A stretch of 64,000 bases of DNA, from contig JAIWNE010000028.1 of NCBI GenBank assembly GCA_025331445.1, positions 62,001-126,000 on the forward strand, written 5' to 3'. This document shows positions 45,359 through 58,400 of the stretch, one piece after another. Position numbers and translations under genes: made by a program. This DNA is from Blakeslea trispora (lineage: Eukaryota > Mucoromycota > Mucoromycetes > Mucorales > Choanephoraceae). The notes below the pieces were generated by a model, which worked only from the letters and a program-made list of their open reading frames with translations, was not told where the DNA came from and searched no databases. Numbering within the stretch: the stretch's first letter is position 1; each line of letters opens with the position of its first letter.

Positions 45359-46539
45359 TTAAATGAATTCTACTATGCTTGAATCAGTAGTTTGACGCTT
45401 TAGTTTACGGTTGATAAGCTGTTCTGAGCGGTATTGTTCGTAAAATCTTTCAAATGTGTCTGTTCGAAGCATGTCTCGGTGTGTTGTGATTAGTGTTTCT
45501 TTCAGAGACACAAAATCACAGTGGTTGGGGTTTGTGCATTCGACAGCAGCCCAAGGGAAGCGTCTACCCAGTACTGCCTTTCCTTTATCTACTCCTTTGC
45601 CTGTAATGACATCAATAGGATAACCAGAATAAGCATCTTCTTCATAGCTCATTAGTTTGAAAGGTATTTGTTGTATATAGTCCATCATGGCTTTAGCATC
45701 TTCATCATGATCTTCATCAATCCAAACTTGGAGCAATTCCATACTCTTTTCGATCTGAGACTTTTCATGATAAGAATTGTCACTTTCACCTTCTACATCA
45801 ATATGCCCGTAAATGGGGATTTGAAAGACTTCCATGATTTCATTTCGGAATGCAGTCTGGAGTAATTTCAACTGAGCGGTTGTTAATGTGTCTGATTTTC
45901 CAATCACCGGTATAACATTGACCCGAGCACTCAGAAACTTGAGAATGTACTTGTCTGTTTCACTTATAGTTTTCGGTTGATGTGTATCAATAAAGTAGAG
46001 GCACGAATGCACATGTGGATCTTGTAGTTTTGTATCGCGCTTGATTTTCGTTTCCTAGATCGACATAAATAAACAATTTTCTATAAATGTATTTTCATTT
46101 ACCTCTGCTAATGTTCGAGCAAATTGATAGTCTATATATTTAGCAATGTAACTCAGATGATGATCAATCGTGAATCCACTGGTAAAACCAGGTGTATCGA
46201 TCAACGTCAAGGCAATTCGCTCATCATTTCTCTGAATCTCCATTGACACAGTATAGAGACTTTCTGTAGATTCAATGGGGCCCTATAGAATGATAAAAAG
46301 AAATTGGTTATTTCAGCTAGAATAGGCAAAATGAAAAAAAAAATTACTCTGAGAACCATGGGCTTAGATTCTTGAAAAGAGCCTTCAATCACCTCATCTC
46401 TTAGGGTTTCACAAAAAGTACGTATAAAGGCTGTTTTTCCTGATCCTGAAGCACCTACCACCATCACATTCATATAGACGGTTGCATCTCTTTTAGGCCT
46501 GTTGCGCTTAGCACCTGAAATGCCTGATGGATACAACAT
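45359..46539 (-). CDS. Septin-like GTPase
   Basis: Three exons: complement of 45359-46054, 46103-46282 and 46348-46539, for 355 residues. Septins polymerise into filaments at septa and hyphal tips. G1 P-loop GASGSGKT is at residues 29-36, G3 DTPG in LTLIDTPGFTSGF, and G4 GKSD in NVIPVIGKSDTLT (canonical septins have AKAD). Septin-unique features include IDVITGKG-like and GRRFPWAAVECTNPNHCDF (usual R.YPWG.VEV.N..HCDF) and LKETLITTHRDMLR. The sequence diverges from core septins and lacks a long C-terminal coiled coil, so it may be an accessory Spr28/divergent-type septin. It is convergent with AP-3 sigma. Confidence 0.9.
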
Positions 46540-47243
46540 GATTGATCTGTAGATTAGTAGTAAAAAGAAAGAAAGAAGAGGTAGAGCAAGTGGTAAGATG
46601 CAAATTCATAAGTGGATTAGAGTTTAGACTTTGTTTGCTTATCATTAAACAATAAAGAAATTATGACAGGTAAAAAAAAAAAAAACTTTTAAAAAATAAA
46701 GTATGCTTATGGAAAATAAAAGGTACTCCAACATGGCTTATACTTTAGATAAGCTCGTTTCCTCTAGATAACGCTATCTTTAATCACACAAAACGTGCTT
46801 AACGATCCAGGTATCACTTGCAGTTTAGGATATGCATAAAGACAGGCTTATAAAAAAAAAATAGTTTACAAATAATTAAAGTGATAAACAAAGTGTTTTT
46901 TTTTGTTTAAAGTAAACAAATTCTATATGCGACAAGTTGTTTATTGTAACATTTGTTTGTATGTGAAAGATGGGAATAAAGCAAGAAAATAAAAATATGG
47001 ATGAGATGTGCTGTGAGAAAAAGATTTGTTTTTTCTTTTCAGTGAATATGTGCGAAAGAATAGAGAAAAAAAAGGGGAGGGGGGGGGGGCAAGAGATACA
47101 AGAGAATAGAAGAGGTAAAAAGGTAATACTATACAAGATATAATTATAAAAGCGGGGAGTTGGTTTACTCTAAACAAGAATGAAATGTGGCGCAAATGTA
47201 TAAAATAATTAAGAGAGGATTGAAAAGACAGAGAGAAAGACTG
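46540..47243. other. Intergenic region septin-like / GT49
   Basis: About 700 bp containing the septin-like promoter and the 3' end of the glycosyltransferase gene on the same strand. It has a G run of 12 at 47081-47089 flanking area and several poly(A)/poly(T) runs. No gene is seen. Confidence 0.5.
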
Positions 47244-48704
47244 TTACACAAATCTTCCGATAGCTCTTTGGTAAGGCTTAATTGAAGCACATTCTTCTCT
47301 CAGGTTTTCAGATTTAGGGTCATCCCACTTCTTTTGCGTAATGAAGCGACGAGCCAATCGAATACACACTTCTTCTCGGTATTGTGTGTAAAGTCTACGG
47401 TTATAGTAACGCTATAATAATAATAAAAGAATAAGTAAATAATGCATGCATCTCATCTTTTCTTTTGAAATTACCTCTATTTGACGAGCTTGATCAGGAT
47501 AAGCATGTGTCTGGTGAACAATAAAATCGTTGGGCAGAACATAGTAATCCACACCAGAGATGTACAATTCAAACAAGCAAGCAGCCTTGTTACTGCCATA
47601 ACCAGAGAAGCGTTCGTCACACCAAGGAGATCCTTGATTCTTAAAGATAACGTAAGGCTCATAAGAGTGTTGATAAGTTGTCACGGGATAGATCTCTTTT
47701 TCGTCCGTTGTCCAACGATCATAGTCTGTGGGAGCATGGCCGGGCAACCAGAAAGAATGGAACATTTCAATTTTGTTGTCTTTGTATAACTTGACTAAAT
47801 CGGGCTTATTTTGAGGAAAGGTACGATAGTCCAAGCCTTCCTCTTGCTTTGAGAATTCAAAGGCAGGAATCACAAGTGCAGCTTGACCTGATCGAAGTAA
47901 TTCCATGGCCTTGTGGTTGTTCAGAACAGAGCGACGGATATCGGTGCAAGGATAAAAGTCAATGTCCAATTGCAAGACGTATTCGGTTCGAGCAAACAAC
48001 TTTGCAATGTTTCTCCAAAGATTGAGTTCGCGATCAAATTCATCTCGCACCACATGGACATCTACAAACTTGCGCATATCGGAATGCTTGTTCATGGCTT
48101 GCTGTAAGATCTCAAGAGTGTAATCACCTTCATCATCATCAGAGATATGAATAGTAGCAGAGATAGGACCTAATAATAAACATGTCAGCATCTCACAATC
48201 ATTCCATCTATGGGGGGAAGGAGATGTTACCTTGGTACTGTGTAGCAAGTCTTGCCAAATTGGGGATACGATTTCTAGTTACAAGTGTAACTATAGTGAT
48301 GTCTTCTTCAGTTGTGTTGAATTCAGCTTTGTAGTAGTAAGGAACAATTTGCGATTGTTCGGAATAGGAGGATAGAGCAAATGATTTAGATAAAATTTGT
48401 TCCATAGGTAAATGATGTGCAAGGCCTGTCATTGAAGCAAAAAAAAAAAAAAATGAGCCGTAAGATCTAATGAATGTATCTTTTGTTTCTTACCTCGATT
48501 ATCAGACCAACTTAGGTGAGTTGGATATTCTTCATTTGTATATAGTTCTGATTCGTTCCTAAAGAAAAATGCTCTTCTAAAATGTGCACTGTTGGGTTCG
48601 TATTGGTAGTATTTAGCCAAAAGTCCCAGACATGATAGTAAAAGGATAAATCCTAATGCCTTAGCTCCTCTGCGGGCCATAAAGGATTGCAAATCAGTGC
48701 TCAT
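47244..48704 (-). CDS. GT49 (LARGE/B4GAT1-like) type II membrane glycosyltransferase
   Basis: Four exons: complement of 47244-47411, 47475-48169, 48231-48425 and 48494-48704, for 422 residues. A short cytoplasmic N-terminus with basic residues is followed by a signal anchor (ALGFILLLSCLGLLAKYY, about 14-33), then a luminal catalytic domain. The GT49 domain shows ITIVTLVTRNRIPNLARLA, a DID motif in YVLQLDIDFYPCTDIR for metal/nucleotide-sugar binding, VIPAFEFSKQEEGLDYR, and ERFSGYGSNKAACLFEL with the conserved DERFxGYG. Animal relatives add glucuronic acid or xylose to matriglycan; the fungal acceptor is unknown. Golgi location is inferred from topology. Confidence 0.88.
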
Positions 48705-51700
48705 GATGAATGGGTAAAATAAATAAGATATAAAGGAAAGCCTGATTTAGAGGAGGGAAGGAAAACTTGAAAAAGAAAAAAAAAACGAAGTGAAAGAGAA
48801 ACAGTGGTTCCTTTTTATACATGTTTCTATTGTTGGCGGTATTCTATAAATATCGCATCGAGTCAAATGCGTTATGCTTTATTGTAACACCGAGTGGTTG
48901 CCTAAAAAAAAATTTTTTTTTATCTAAGCCCAAACATGGCCACAGTCGGTTCACTGCCACTTTGACATTTATTTTCGAAATAGCTTTTTTAGATTTTGTT
49001 TGACCAAAAAAAGAAAAGTTGCCTTTTAAGCTAGATTATTGGCTGGCATAACAAAGAGGTGCTTCTTTCAAAGCAATGGAAAGCAACTTGTTAGTATTTT
49101 AGAAGTCATTGCTTTGCCCCATATGGATAATACAAGTGTACCTTTTTTTCAATTGCTTTCTTTAAGCCAATAGGAAGGATTACTTTCTTCTTGTGATTTT
49201 TTTTTTTTGCTTCAGGCTCTTTCTATTTTTGCATTTTCCCGCTGCAGACCGATAGCGACCTTGATCGATGTTTGGAAGTCAGTAGATAGTTAACCTTAGA
49301 CGCGACACATTGATTCTTTGTAGCTTATTTCTCGATAACTCTATAAGTCATAATTTCAGACTTAAAACTGTTGTCTTACTCTCATCATCTCCCTAACTTT
49401 AGACCATAGTTGTAATTCTGATGGATAGAGCCGATTCATGCAATCTTCTTTTTTTTTTGTCTATTGGGTGATGCTTTAATTTTGAATAGAAAGGTGCCTG
49501 TGTTTTCCACAATTGAATCATTATTTGTGTGTATGTCATTGAGAAACAAATCAATCTCCTTTAGGCAAATCGATGTTCTTAACTTGCGACATCTCATCTT
49601 CTAATTGACCGGAACCAGCATATTTTTTTGTTTATTTCAAGAGTTTACCAAGTAAAAATTCTGTTGTTTCTTTCTTACTCTCTATTTGTAATGGAAATTG
49701 TATTACAATCATCCTAAAAAACAGACTATTTTTTAGGTACGGGTTCTCAAGTTTTTTCTTTTTATAATATTACAGTTTTATATCGAATGATTCGATTTAT
49801 AGACATAATCTTCTGCATTTGTATTTGTGGGAAATCTACCATGCGTTGCTCTCCTTACTTGTGTTTGCATAACACTCAAACAAATCCATTAGAGCCTCTG
49901 TTACCAAACCATATTCTAGTTTGTAAAGACAACTTGCTTTGTACCAGTTTATGCAATTGAAAAGTTCAGAGAAACTGCCTGGATTTGACCATCATGTCTA
50001 CATCATCCTCTCTCATGATAATAAGGAGAAATCTTGAATTGCTTTTAAAATTCTCTTCTTTTCCCGAGAAAAAAAGAAAGAAGAGAAAATTGAATAATAA
50101 ACATACCAAACGATGCGGTGTATCCATTGATGTCATTATAGTCTTGTTGTAAGGATCCCAAAATGAGATTTGCTACTGCTCTGTATTCGAATGTTTCAGC
50201 TGGTGAAACAAGAGCTCTTTCCTGTTCAACCATAATCTTAATCAGTAACAAAAAAAAAGTTCAGTTTATAGCATATATAGCGATAGTGGCCCTGAAGTTA
50301 TAAGTCATGTCAAACATTTCATTTGCAAGTCAAATAGATAGCAATTGCATTAATTTCTTTCTGAAATGAATACATATGCTATGTCATATATATTCTGATT
50401 GATGCAGAGCAAATCTGTTCTCCTATAAACTTAAGGGCTTTTTCAGAAAAGAAAGACTATACGCAGTACGTTTCAAAAGCCAATTGCTACCATAGCAACA
50501 GACCCTATGACAAATTATCTCTCTTTTCTTTTAATTTTGTGATCGGAAACACCATTTGCTGTTTTTTTGTCCAATATCTTTTACGTTCAATGGATATGAC
50601 ATTGTCATGCAATAAGCTGATTATTATCAAATTAGTAAAGAGACCGCAGCAACCCTATATCAGCACCTGGACAGAAGTTCAATGCATTAGAAGCTCTCCT
50701 AGCTTCTCTTTTTTTTTTTTAAGAAAAATTAATAGCTTGATTCCTTGACCTAGTGATATTTATATGTATTATATGGCGTCAAGTGTGCCCTGTTTTCATT
50801 TTCTCGGATTCACACCAAGTTCATAAACTTTAGCATCTATTCTAGTTTAAACTAACAAAAAGTGAAAAAGAGAGAGCGTAAACAACTTTATTTTGAATAG
50901 AAGATGAGAGAGAGGGGGGAAGACCAGTTTGATTGATAAGTCCGAGTTTGACAAAGATATCCGACCATTTCGACAGAGCAAAGCTTAGCTATTGACTATT
51001 TTTATTCATTTTGTGGTCATTCATCCAAGGTACCTGCACTAGTAAATTACAAATCAGATGGTTGAAGAAAAAAATCGCTGTTTCTACATGGAGATTTTTG
51101 CTTTATTTTTAACTTTCTATGGCTTATTTGAGCTTACTGACAAATGACAAGAGCTTCTGTACACACATTTGTCGCTTTTTCTTCTTTTTAGTAATATAAG
51201 CTTACCTGCTACTTTGTTGCTATCTCTGATTCTCGTTTGTCTAATCAATGATAAAAGAAAACCGAGAATTTTATTCAAAAGGTCCTTTAAAGTCAGGAGT
51301 ATACGCAAAATCTGAGCTATAAAAAAAGAAGAGGTCATCTGTTTAAATGGTGTCAAAATGCTTTTTCTTTGAAGGCTGGCTATGTAGAATATGGGTAGGT
51401 ATTCATCAATCGCTTTGTCTTTTTTTTTTTTTTCGAATTCTTGATTGTGCACAGACTACAGTTTGTCACAGTGCTCATTTCTTTTTTTTTCTCTCTCTTT
51501 TGTTGGTTTATTGTACTGGCTCGTTTGTCAAGATTGTGCCCTTCTTTTAAACTCAAGACACCTCACACTATTTAAGTCAATTGGTGACCAGAAAAGAACA
51601 AAATGTATAATGTAATGGTTGAACCAGTAACTGAGTTTGCTCTTGTAATCATAAGCCAATGCTTAAGTCGGTGGTTCTTTTTTTGTCTCATTTCAACGGT

Positions 51701-53145
51701 ATACTGTACTAACCCTATTTTACCCTCTATCTTTCTCTCTCTTTTTTTTTTATGCTTTTCCCATTACCAAACATAGATCAATCAGGTTAAATTTTCAAAA
51801 GGCGATATGCTGATTTGGAAAAGGCAGTAATTCTTTGTACCTGAACAGTCAGCCACTTTGTCCTACTTGTAAAAAAATAAATAAACAAGATATTTATCTT
51901 GTGTTCCTTGACTGACCTGACTACGGCTTGTTGCCCTTTTGCATGTGTATTTCTCCTTAGGTAATTGATATCATCAATCTGACAACTGTCAATAACTTAT
52001 AAGAGAGAGCTTTTAATCCATGTGGTTTCGATTTGCCAAAGACATTCTATGAATAAGGTGATTTGACAAACTAGGACAGAATTTGATTGAATTAGCAAGT
52101 GTAGTTGACTAATGCTTAAAAAAAAAAAGGATAATTTTAGACAAATCATAATAGAGACAGAAAATCTATATTCTCTTGTGAACCAAAGCGGATTTTCATA
52201 GCATTGGCTTATCTCTCAAAGCAAATATGCCCTTAAATAGTAAGGTTACTGAACCGGTTTAGCCTTTTTGCTCTACTGTATCTTGTGCAATCAGTGTCTG
52301 TGCTAAATTTTAAGCACAATCAACAGATCGAATTCATTGTTGAAAGCCTTTTTTTTTCTTTCTTTTGACAGTAAACAATAAAAGATAAATAGGTCACCAA
52401 ACTAATTTTGACTATTCTGTTGCTGAACAAACTCTAAAGTGACTATATGTTTGTTTCATCAATACACTTTTTTTATCTGTCTGCAGAGTATTATTTTAAA
52501 ACCGAGATTTGCCTTTTGATTCCCTGTCAAGCCGTTTTTCTTTTTCAGGTTTAGTCAATGCAGAAAAACGAAAATAAGGTAATTCGATATAAACATATGC
52601 TTCAAGTGAAAACTAACTTCTTCTGTCTTTCTTTCTATTATTATTTCCGTGTTATCTTTATTCTGAATACATTGTTTTCTCTCAGACAAGTTACATCTAG
52701 TCTATCTTATACTCTCATATAAACAAAGCAAAATGAAAGTAAAAAAGGAGCTGAACAAAGCCAACTTTTATATAAAAATACGCATTTGATTAGGCGCTTA
52801 AAAACAATTGCAATTCTTCTTCTGTTGAGACTATTGCATGATGAAAGCAGTTGAATGAATCTGTGTTACAACAAAGAAGGGGGGGATAAACAGAATCAGA
52901 ATGATGATCACATTACTTTATCAGAGATGACAAGAATGGCAAAGCAACCAAGCGAACATACGCTTCAGATAAATCTAGAGCTTTTGCTATTGTCACAAGC
53001 AACAATAACCTGTCAAGGATGCGAAAGAAAACAGCTAATTTCACCGAGTTCCTTTAAATAAAATAGGAGGTCAAAACAAGGGCTATCCTTTAATTTCTCT
53101 CTGTGGATTTTTTTTTTTGCTTTTTTCTTTTTTTTTCTTTGAATA
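48705..53145. other. Gene-poor AT-rich block, no supportable gene
   Basis: About 4.4 kb. The first part must contain the promoter of the minus-strand glycosyltransferase, and the last 80 bp (T-rich) the MOB4 promoter. All open frames are short, without matches that I recognise; a 68-residue minus frame at 50045-50251 and a plus frame at 52855-53061 have coding-like composition but no context. The sequence may contain decayed mobile elements. Confidence 0.5.
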
Positions 53146-54267
53146 ATGAATACAACTATGACAGGTTCACTAAGAAGACTTTATCCTGGAAAGCGTTTAG
53201 AAGTAAACATAAAAAAAAGACACGCACATAGACACACATATACAAATACAGACTATAGCTTTTATAAACGACCCTATGTACAACCAATTTATAGGATACT
53301 TTCCAGTGGCCATTTGAAAGCCTGGATGCACTAGAGTCATCCTTTAACGTACAAGAGTATCTTCAGCAACTTATACGTAAAGACCCAAGTGACGTTCAAC
53401 ATATTGTTGAATTACCAACTGGTGTTGATGAGGAAGTTTGGCAATATGAACACTTGAGGTAACTCTCTACTTCCCCCAAAAAAAAAGATTACATGAAGAT
53501 CAAAAAAAAAAAAAAATACAATAAAGAAACCCCGCATCAAGTTAATCCTTCTCCTTTTTTTTCGGTCTTGTTTTTCCCTTTCTTCTTCTTCTTTATTTGA
53601 TTTAGGCAGGTATGTCTTGAGCTTAGCTTACTGATAGTTGCATTGGAACCAGAATGTACAAGGCAAAATTGCCCTGAAATGAAAGCAGATGGTTGGCTTT
53701 ATCTTTGTGCAGCACATCCTTCAACACAATCGGCAAGTCTTTCAAAGAAAAGAAAAGAAAGGAATACATGAACTTATGCATCAAATTCAATAGTGCCCAG
53801 CCATTGATTATATCACTCATACATTGGATGGTGCCACTATCCTGTTAAACAATTCAAAATATTTCCCTAGTAGAATCTCTGTACCTGAACCTTCTTTGAA
53901 GCACTTTCAATCAATTGCCAGACGTCTATATCGAGTATTTGCACATGCTTATTGTCATCATCGAGAAATATATGAATCTTTTGAGGTAAGCTAAGAAAGA
54001 GAGAAATCATACACTATCTCTTGAACTCATGTGCTCCCCCTTTTTTTTTTTTATTATTACAAGAATGAAACTTATTTGTATACAAGATTCTTGAAACTAG
54101 CACGAACCTATCATTTAGTACCCTCTAGTCTCATTAGTATCTCAGGTCTGCAAGAGGAAAACGAGGATACTGGTAAAGAACAAGAAGATGCTGTTTATAA
54201 CAGAAACCTCTCTTATAGTCATTCTTCTGCCATTCTATTATCTCAAGAAGAAGGGGGAGAACAATAA
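53146..54267 (+). CDS. MOB family protein, MOB4/phocein-like
   Basis: Five exons: 53146-53202, 53295-53458, 53606-53732, 53794-53985 and 54064-54267, for 247 residues. MOB4/phocein belongs to the STRIPAK phosphatase-kinase complex that links to Ste20-type kinases and controls hyphal growth, fusion and septation in fungi. The sequence follows human phocein: SLRRLYPGKRLEDTFQWPFE, VQEYLQQLIRKDPSDV, EEVWQYEHLRQVCLEL, then the zinc-binding region LYLCAAHPST, CPAIDYITHTLDGATILLNN, KYFPSRISVPEPS, RLYRVFAHAYCHHREIYESF. The intron 53733-53793 has a GC donor (ATCG|GCAAGT) and is phase 0; GT alternatives break the frame. The C-terminal tail is acidic and Ser-rich, longer than in phocein. Confidence 0.92.
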
Positions 54268-54429
54268 CCATTTTGAATAAAGCTTTAGATCAACTTCAGT
54301 ATAATAATCCTGTTTGTATCTTCTTTTTTTTTTTAGTTGTGTATGAATAATATGATATGTATTTAGTTTGTTGTAGTTGTGTAAAGAACCATAATGAGAA
54401 AGAAATATATATATAAGAAAGAAAATGAC

Positions 54430-57400
54430 CTAAAGAGCTTCATCTTCATCCATGACGGGTAATTCAGAAGGCTTGACCATACCAGGAATAGCCAACGCTT
54501 TTTCCATTTCAGCCTTTCTTTGGGCTGCTAATTCGTTTTCCTTTTCTTCCAAATAAAGTTCTGCATTTTCACCTGCAAATTCTTTTAGTTGAATCAAGAA
54601 ATCACGGACTTCCAACTTGAATTTGGTTGGGTTGTTGTTGAATTCAAGCATGGCTTGAACAAAGACCTTGATTTGAACACTATATTAAAAAAAAGGGAGG
54701 GGTTAATATAGCTCATAGGATTAATTTGACAACTATACACAGTACGCTTGAAGGTGAGAGAAAGCATTTTGAAGAAGTTGACAGACATAATCGCGCAAAA
54801 ACTCGGCATTGGACATGTTGGGGTTTGATACTTGACTAGGATCAAACAAAGGTGTGTTGATCATGTTGTTGGAAACCAAGTTGAACATACGAGCAAGCAC
54901 TTCAGTCTGTCCCTTGAAACCACTCTTGTGATCACGATCGGTAAGCACAAAGAAGATATCTTGGAGCATACTGAGGAAGAAGGCTTGGTAGAAGGAATTG
55001 GCAATGGCCGTGTCTGGATATTTACTGATATTATCAATCAGCTCACCACAGATATCAAGACTGATATCAGCAATATCACGCATTGTATGCTTGAAACCCC
55101 AGACAACACTATCGATAAAGAGCTTGAATTGAGCAGGTGTCAATTCCAATAGAGCAGGGAAACAGAATTTGTTGATGGCTCTTAACATAGAATAGAAACC
55201 TGTTCTATGTTCAGGGTATTCAGCAAAATCTTTTGTGATCATACTCAAAGTAGGCTCAAAGGTAGCTTCAAAGATGATTCGAACACGAGGTGTCATCAAT
55301 GCCTAAATACACATTAGATGATCATTCTTTTTCTCATTCTTTCTCTCTCTTTACCTCTAACTTGTTAATGATGGTAGCAATCACATTCAAGACTTCAGCA
55401 TCTCTAGCAGCGTCTACATTGGTATTATAATCAGTCAAGACAGCTTCCAAGAAAGGTGTGACCATGTTGTTGTTAACAGTTTGGTTATCTGTAGTACAGT
55501 TAACATAGGTATCAATCAACTTGAGAATCTCTCGCTTGATTGTTCTCCAGCCACGTACTTTGGGGGTCTTGGTGGCAATGACACCTTGGGTAGCCACACT
55601 CTCAGACACCAATCCACCTATGATACGGTAAAGAGCCAACAGATCAATATAGATCTTACTGAGCTGAATAATAAAGGCAGAACCAACAGATGTACAGGCA
55701 GCTACATTTGTCTTGAGAACATTAGCCAATACCTTGATTTCAGAAGGGTTGTTTAAACAGTCTGTGCTTTGTTTAGCCTTCATCATCACGTTTTCCCACT
55801 TTATAAAAAAAAAAGGATGATTAGTTTTTTTTTGTGAAATAGTGCTTATGAACTTACAGCATCATTAGGAAGTTCCATAAACTTGGTCATTAAACGTTCT
55901 TGAGCAACAGGGTTTGTTTGAGCAGCTACCATATAACCAATGGCTTCATAAAAGGTATGGATCTGTTGAGCTGCCAAATCAGAGGTAATACGGTTGACAT
56001 TGTCCAAAATCTCTTCTACAAATGGACGGTTTTCACCTTGCTGAAGCACAACAAAATGACGCTTACATTGTTGAGCAATCTTGATAAAGGTATCACAGGC
56101 CATGTCTTGAACACCTTCATGAGATTCATGCATGAACTCAAATAGCTTGTTGACAACAGTCTTCAAGAACTTCCAATGAGCCTTCAAGAAACGAGGATAT
56201 TGACCAACACAGTACATGATGTTGGAGGCAACCACAGCCTTGTTATCCTTGCCACGCTTCATCTCACACAAACTCAACAATTCCTTGATGACAGTGACCA
56301 AGAAACGCTTTTCAGTCTCTTCGTTCATGGCACCAGAAATTGAACCAATGGCCCAACAGAGCTTGTTCAAATTGTTCCAGGACCATTCACTACCATCCAT
56401 CTACACAAAAGTGTCAATTTCCTGCTCATTCCATCCTATTTCAATATTTACCTGTCTAGCTAATTTGGTAGTCATGATTTCTTCAGTATCATTAACATCC
56501 AAGTTGGTCAAGTAAACAAGGACTTCCTTCATACTCTTGTACAACACAATAGTATCACTTTCCTTGACAAATTCTCTAACAATTTCACCTTCATCATTTT
56601 CAACAACAAGTACCTTAAAAAAAAGACAATCTTAAGTCTAACATCCTTACTCTTTCTTATCTATCCTAGACTCACTTCTTCAGGCTTCACCATACATTCA
56701 ATCATGACCACTCTCAAGTTGGACAAGACAGACATATACAAGGACTTTCTGTAGCCACCAGCTTGGTTATAACCACCCAAATCCAAAAGAGGTGCATTTC
56801 CACCAGAAGGTATGGATGACTCTTCAAAGAGACCTTGAACCAATTTAGCCCAATATTCCAAACAAATCTTGAAAATCTCACGATCTTCTACACGAGAGAT
56901 TTTGATCAGATAGAAATGAGCATTGACTAAAAGTTCATGAGAACCAGGATAGCGTTCCACAGTCTAATACCAAAAAATATGAGTTATCCAGCTCTTTTTC
57001 TTCTTTCATCCATCTCTAAAGGGGTACCTTTAAATGAGCAGAAAGATAACTGGTAAGGAACAAGGCTAGATTTTGAACAAATTCTTGATCATCGTCATTG
57101 CTGTTCTCATAGACTTCAGCAATGTTGGTACTGGGGGGAATCATAGTGTTGGTGGCAGTCATGACATTGTTGAACATTACTACTATCTTTTCATAATAGT
57201 TTTCAGTAATCTCAAGTGTACTGATTTCAGTGAAACATTTCAAAGTGACATTTCTGAATTGAGGTTGTTCGAAAAACTATTCCATAAGAAAAAAAAAGGT
57301 AAATAATGATCCTACTCCCAATCGATCCCTCATCTTTACCTTATTACGAAGAGTCTCAATAAGGTCAGTCTCGAAAACATAACCAACAGGAACCCAATGA

Positions 57401-58400
57401 ACAAATCTCAAAAGAGTTTCAAGGGTAGCCTTGATAAGACTATGTTTGACAGCATTATCAAGGACTTCTCTACACAAGTTGTAAATCTCTGCAAACTCTT
57501 GTTTCATCTGAGTCTTCAAGGTAGCTGCCTTTAATTGAGTCATCTGTTCAGCTGAGAAATCAAAGATTTCTTCACTAAAGTTCCAGTTGTGTTAATATGA
57601 GTGATGCTTATAGTAAATCGCAATCTATTTTACCTCAATAACTTCAAGATAGCCATATTGTTCTCACAAAGAGACAAGTTGGTCTTACTAGAAGCAACAA
57701 TTTCAGGGATAAAAGAAGGCCAGTTATGAGGCCATTCTTGCTTGAGAATCTAAACAAAAGAAATAAGGTGAATTCATTGTTTTCCCCTTTTTATTGCACT
57801 TTTTTCCCTTACTTGAACAAGAACCATATTGAGTTTGTTGATAAAAGTGCGTTCCTTAACAAGAGTAGTTTCATCAGAGGATTGCTTAACAATGACATTC
57901 ACAATAAAGTATCGAATGGCTTTACAAAGATGTTAATTAAACTGTAGATGACATCAAACAGGAAACTTACCATTCTTGCTATCAGGCGATAAAGTGTTCC
58001 ATCTAGTCTGGACAAACTTCTCAAGCACTTGTAGGGCAATAAACTGATGTATCGCGTTTTTTAATTAAAAATATGAGTTTTTTATGCCATCACTTTATTT
58101 TCTCTCTCACTATTTTACCTTGGTTTGAGGTACATTGGATTTCTCTAAAATACTATCAACTCGAATCCAAGCTTCTTCGTGATCTTGAAACTGTGTCAAG
58201 AGTTTTTGTGCGGCTTGTTGCTATTCAAAAGAATAAGTTCATTGTTTGTAAAAAAAAACAAGGGCGTGCTTCATAGAGTGAAGGTTTCTTTTTGGTTAAG
58301 TTTTTACCTCGTTACCGGTGCCGGTAAAGAAAGTCATCACGACTTGATCTAACATAGCAACATCGAGCTCTTTACTGAAATCTAAAATACTGTCAGCCAT
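54430..58400 (-). CDS. CRM1: Exportin-1 (CRM1) nuclear export receptor
   Basis: Thirteen exons: complement of 54430-54679, 54746-55302, 55355-55798, 55858-56400, 56452-56613, 56676-56963, 57028-57276, 57340-57574, 57634-57749, 57813-57919, 57971-58043, 58119-58220 and 58308-58400, for 1072 residues (human 1071). CRM1 with Ran-GTP carries leucine-rich NES cargo out of the nucleus. HEAT-repeat landmarks include the N-terminal [78 protein letters not shown] and [16 protein letters not shown]. The NES-groove Cys, the leptomycin B target (human Cys528), is present at about residue 520 in [10 protein letters not shown]. All splice phases sum in frame. It is the most intron-rich gene in the window and divergent from the UNC13-like gene. 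Confidence 0.97.
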
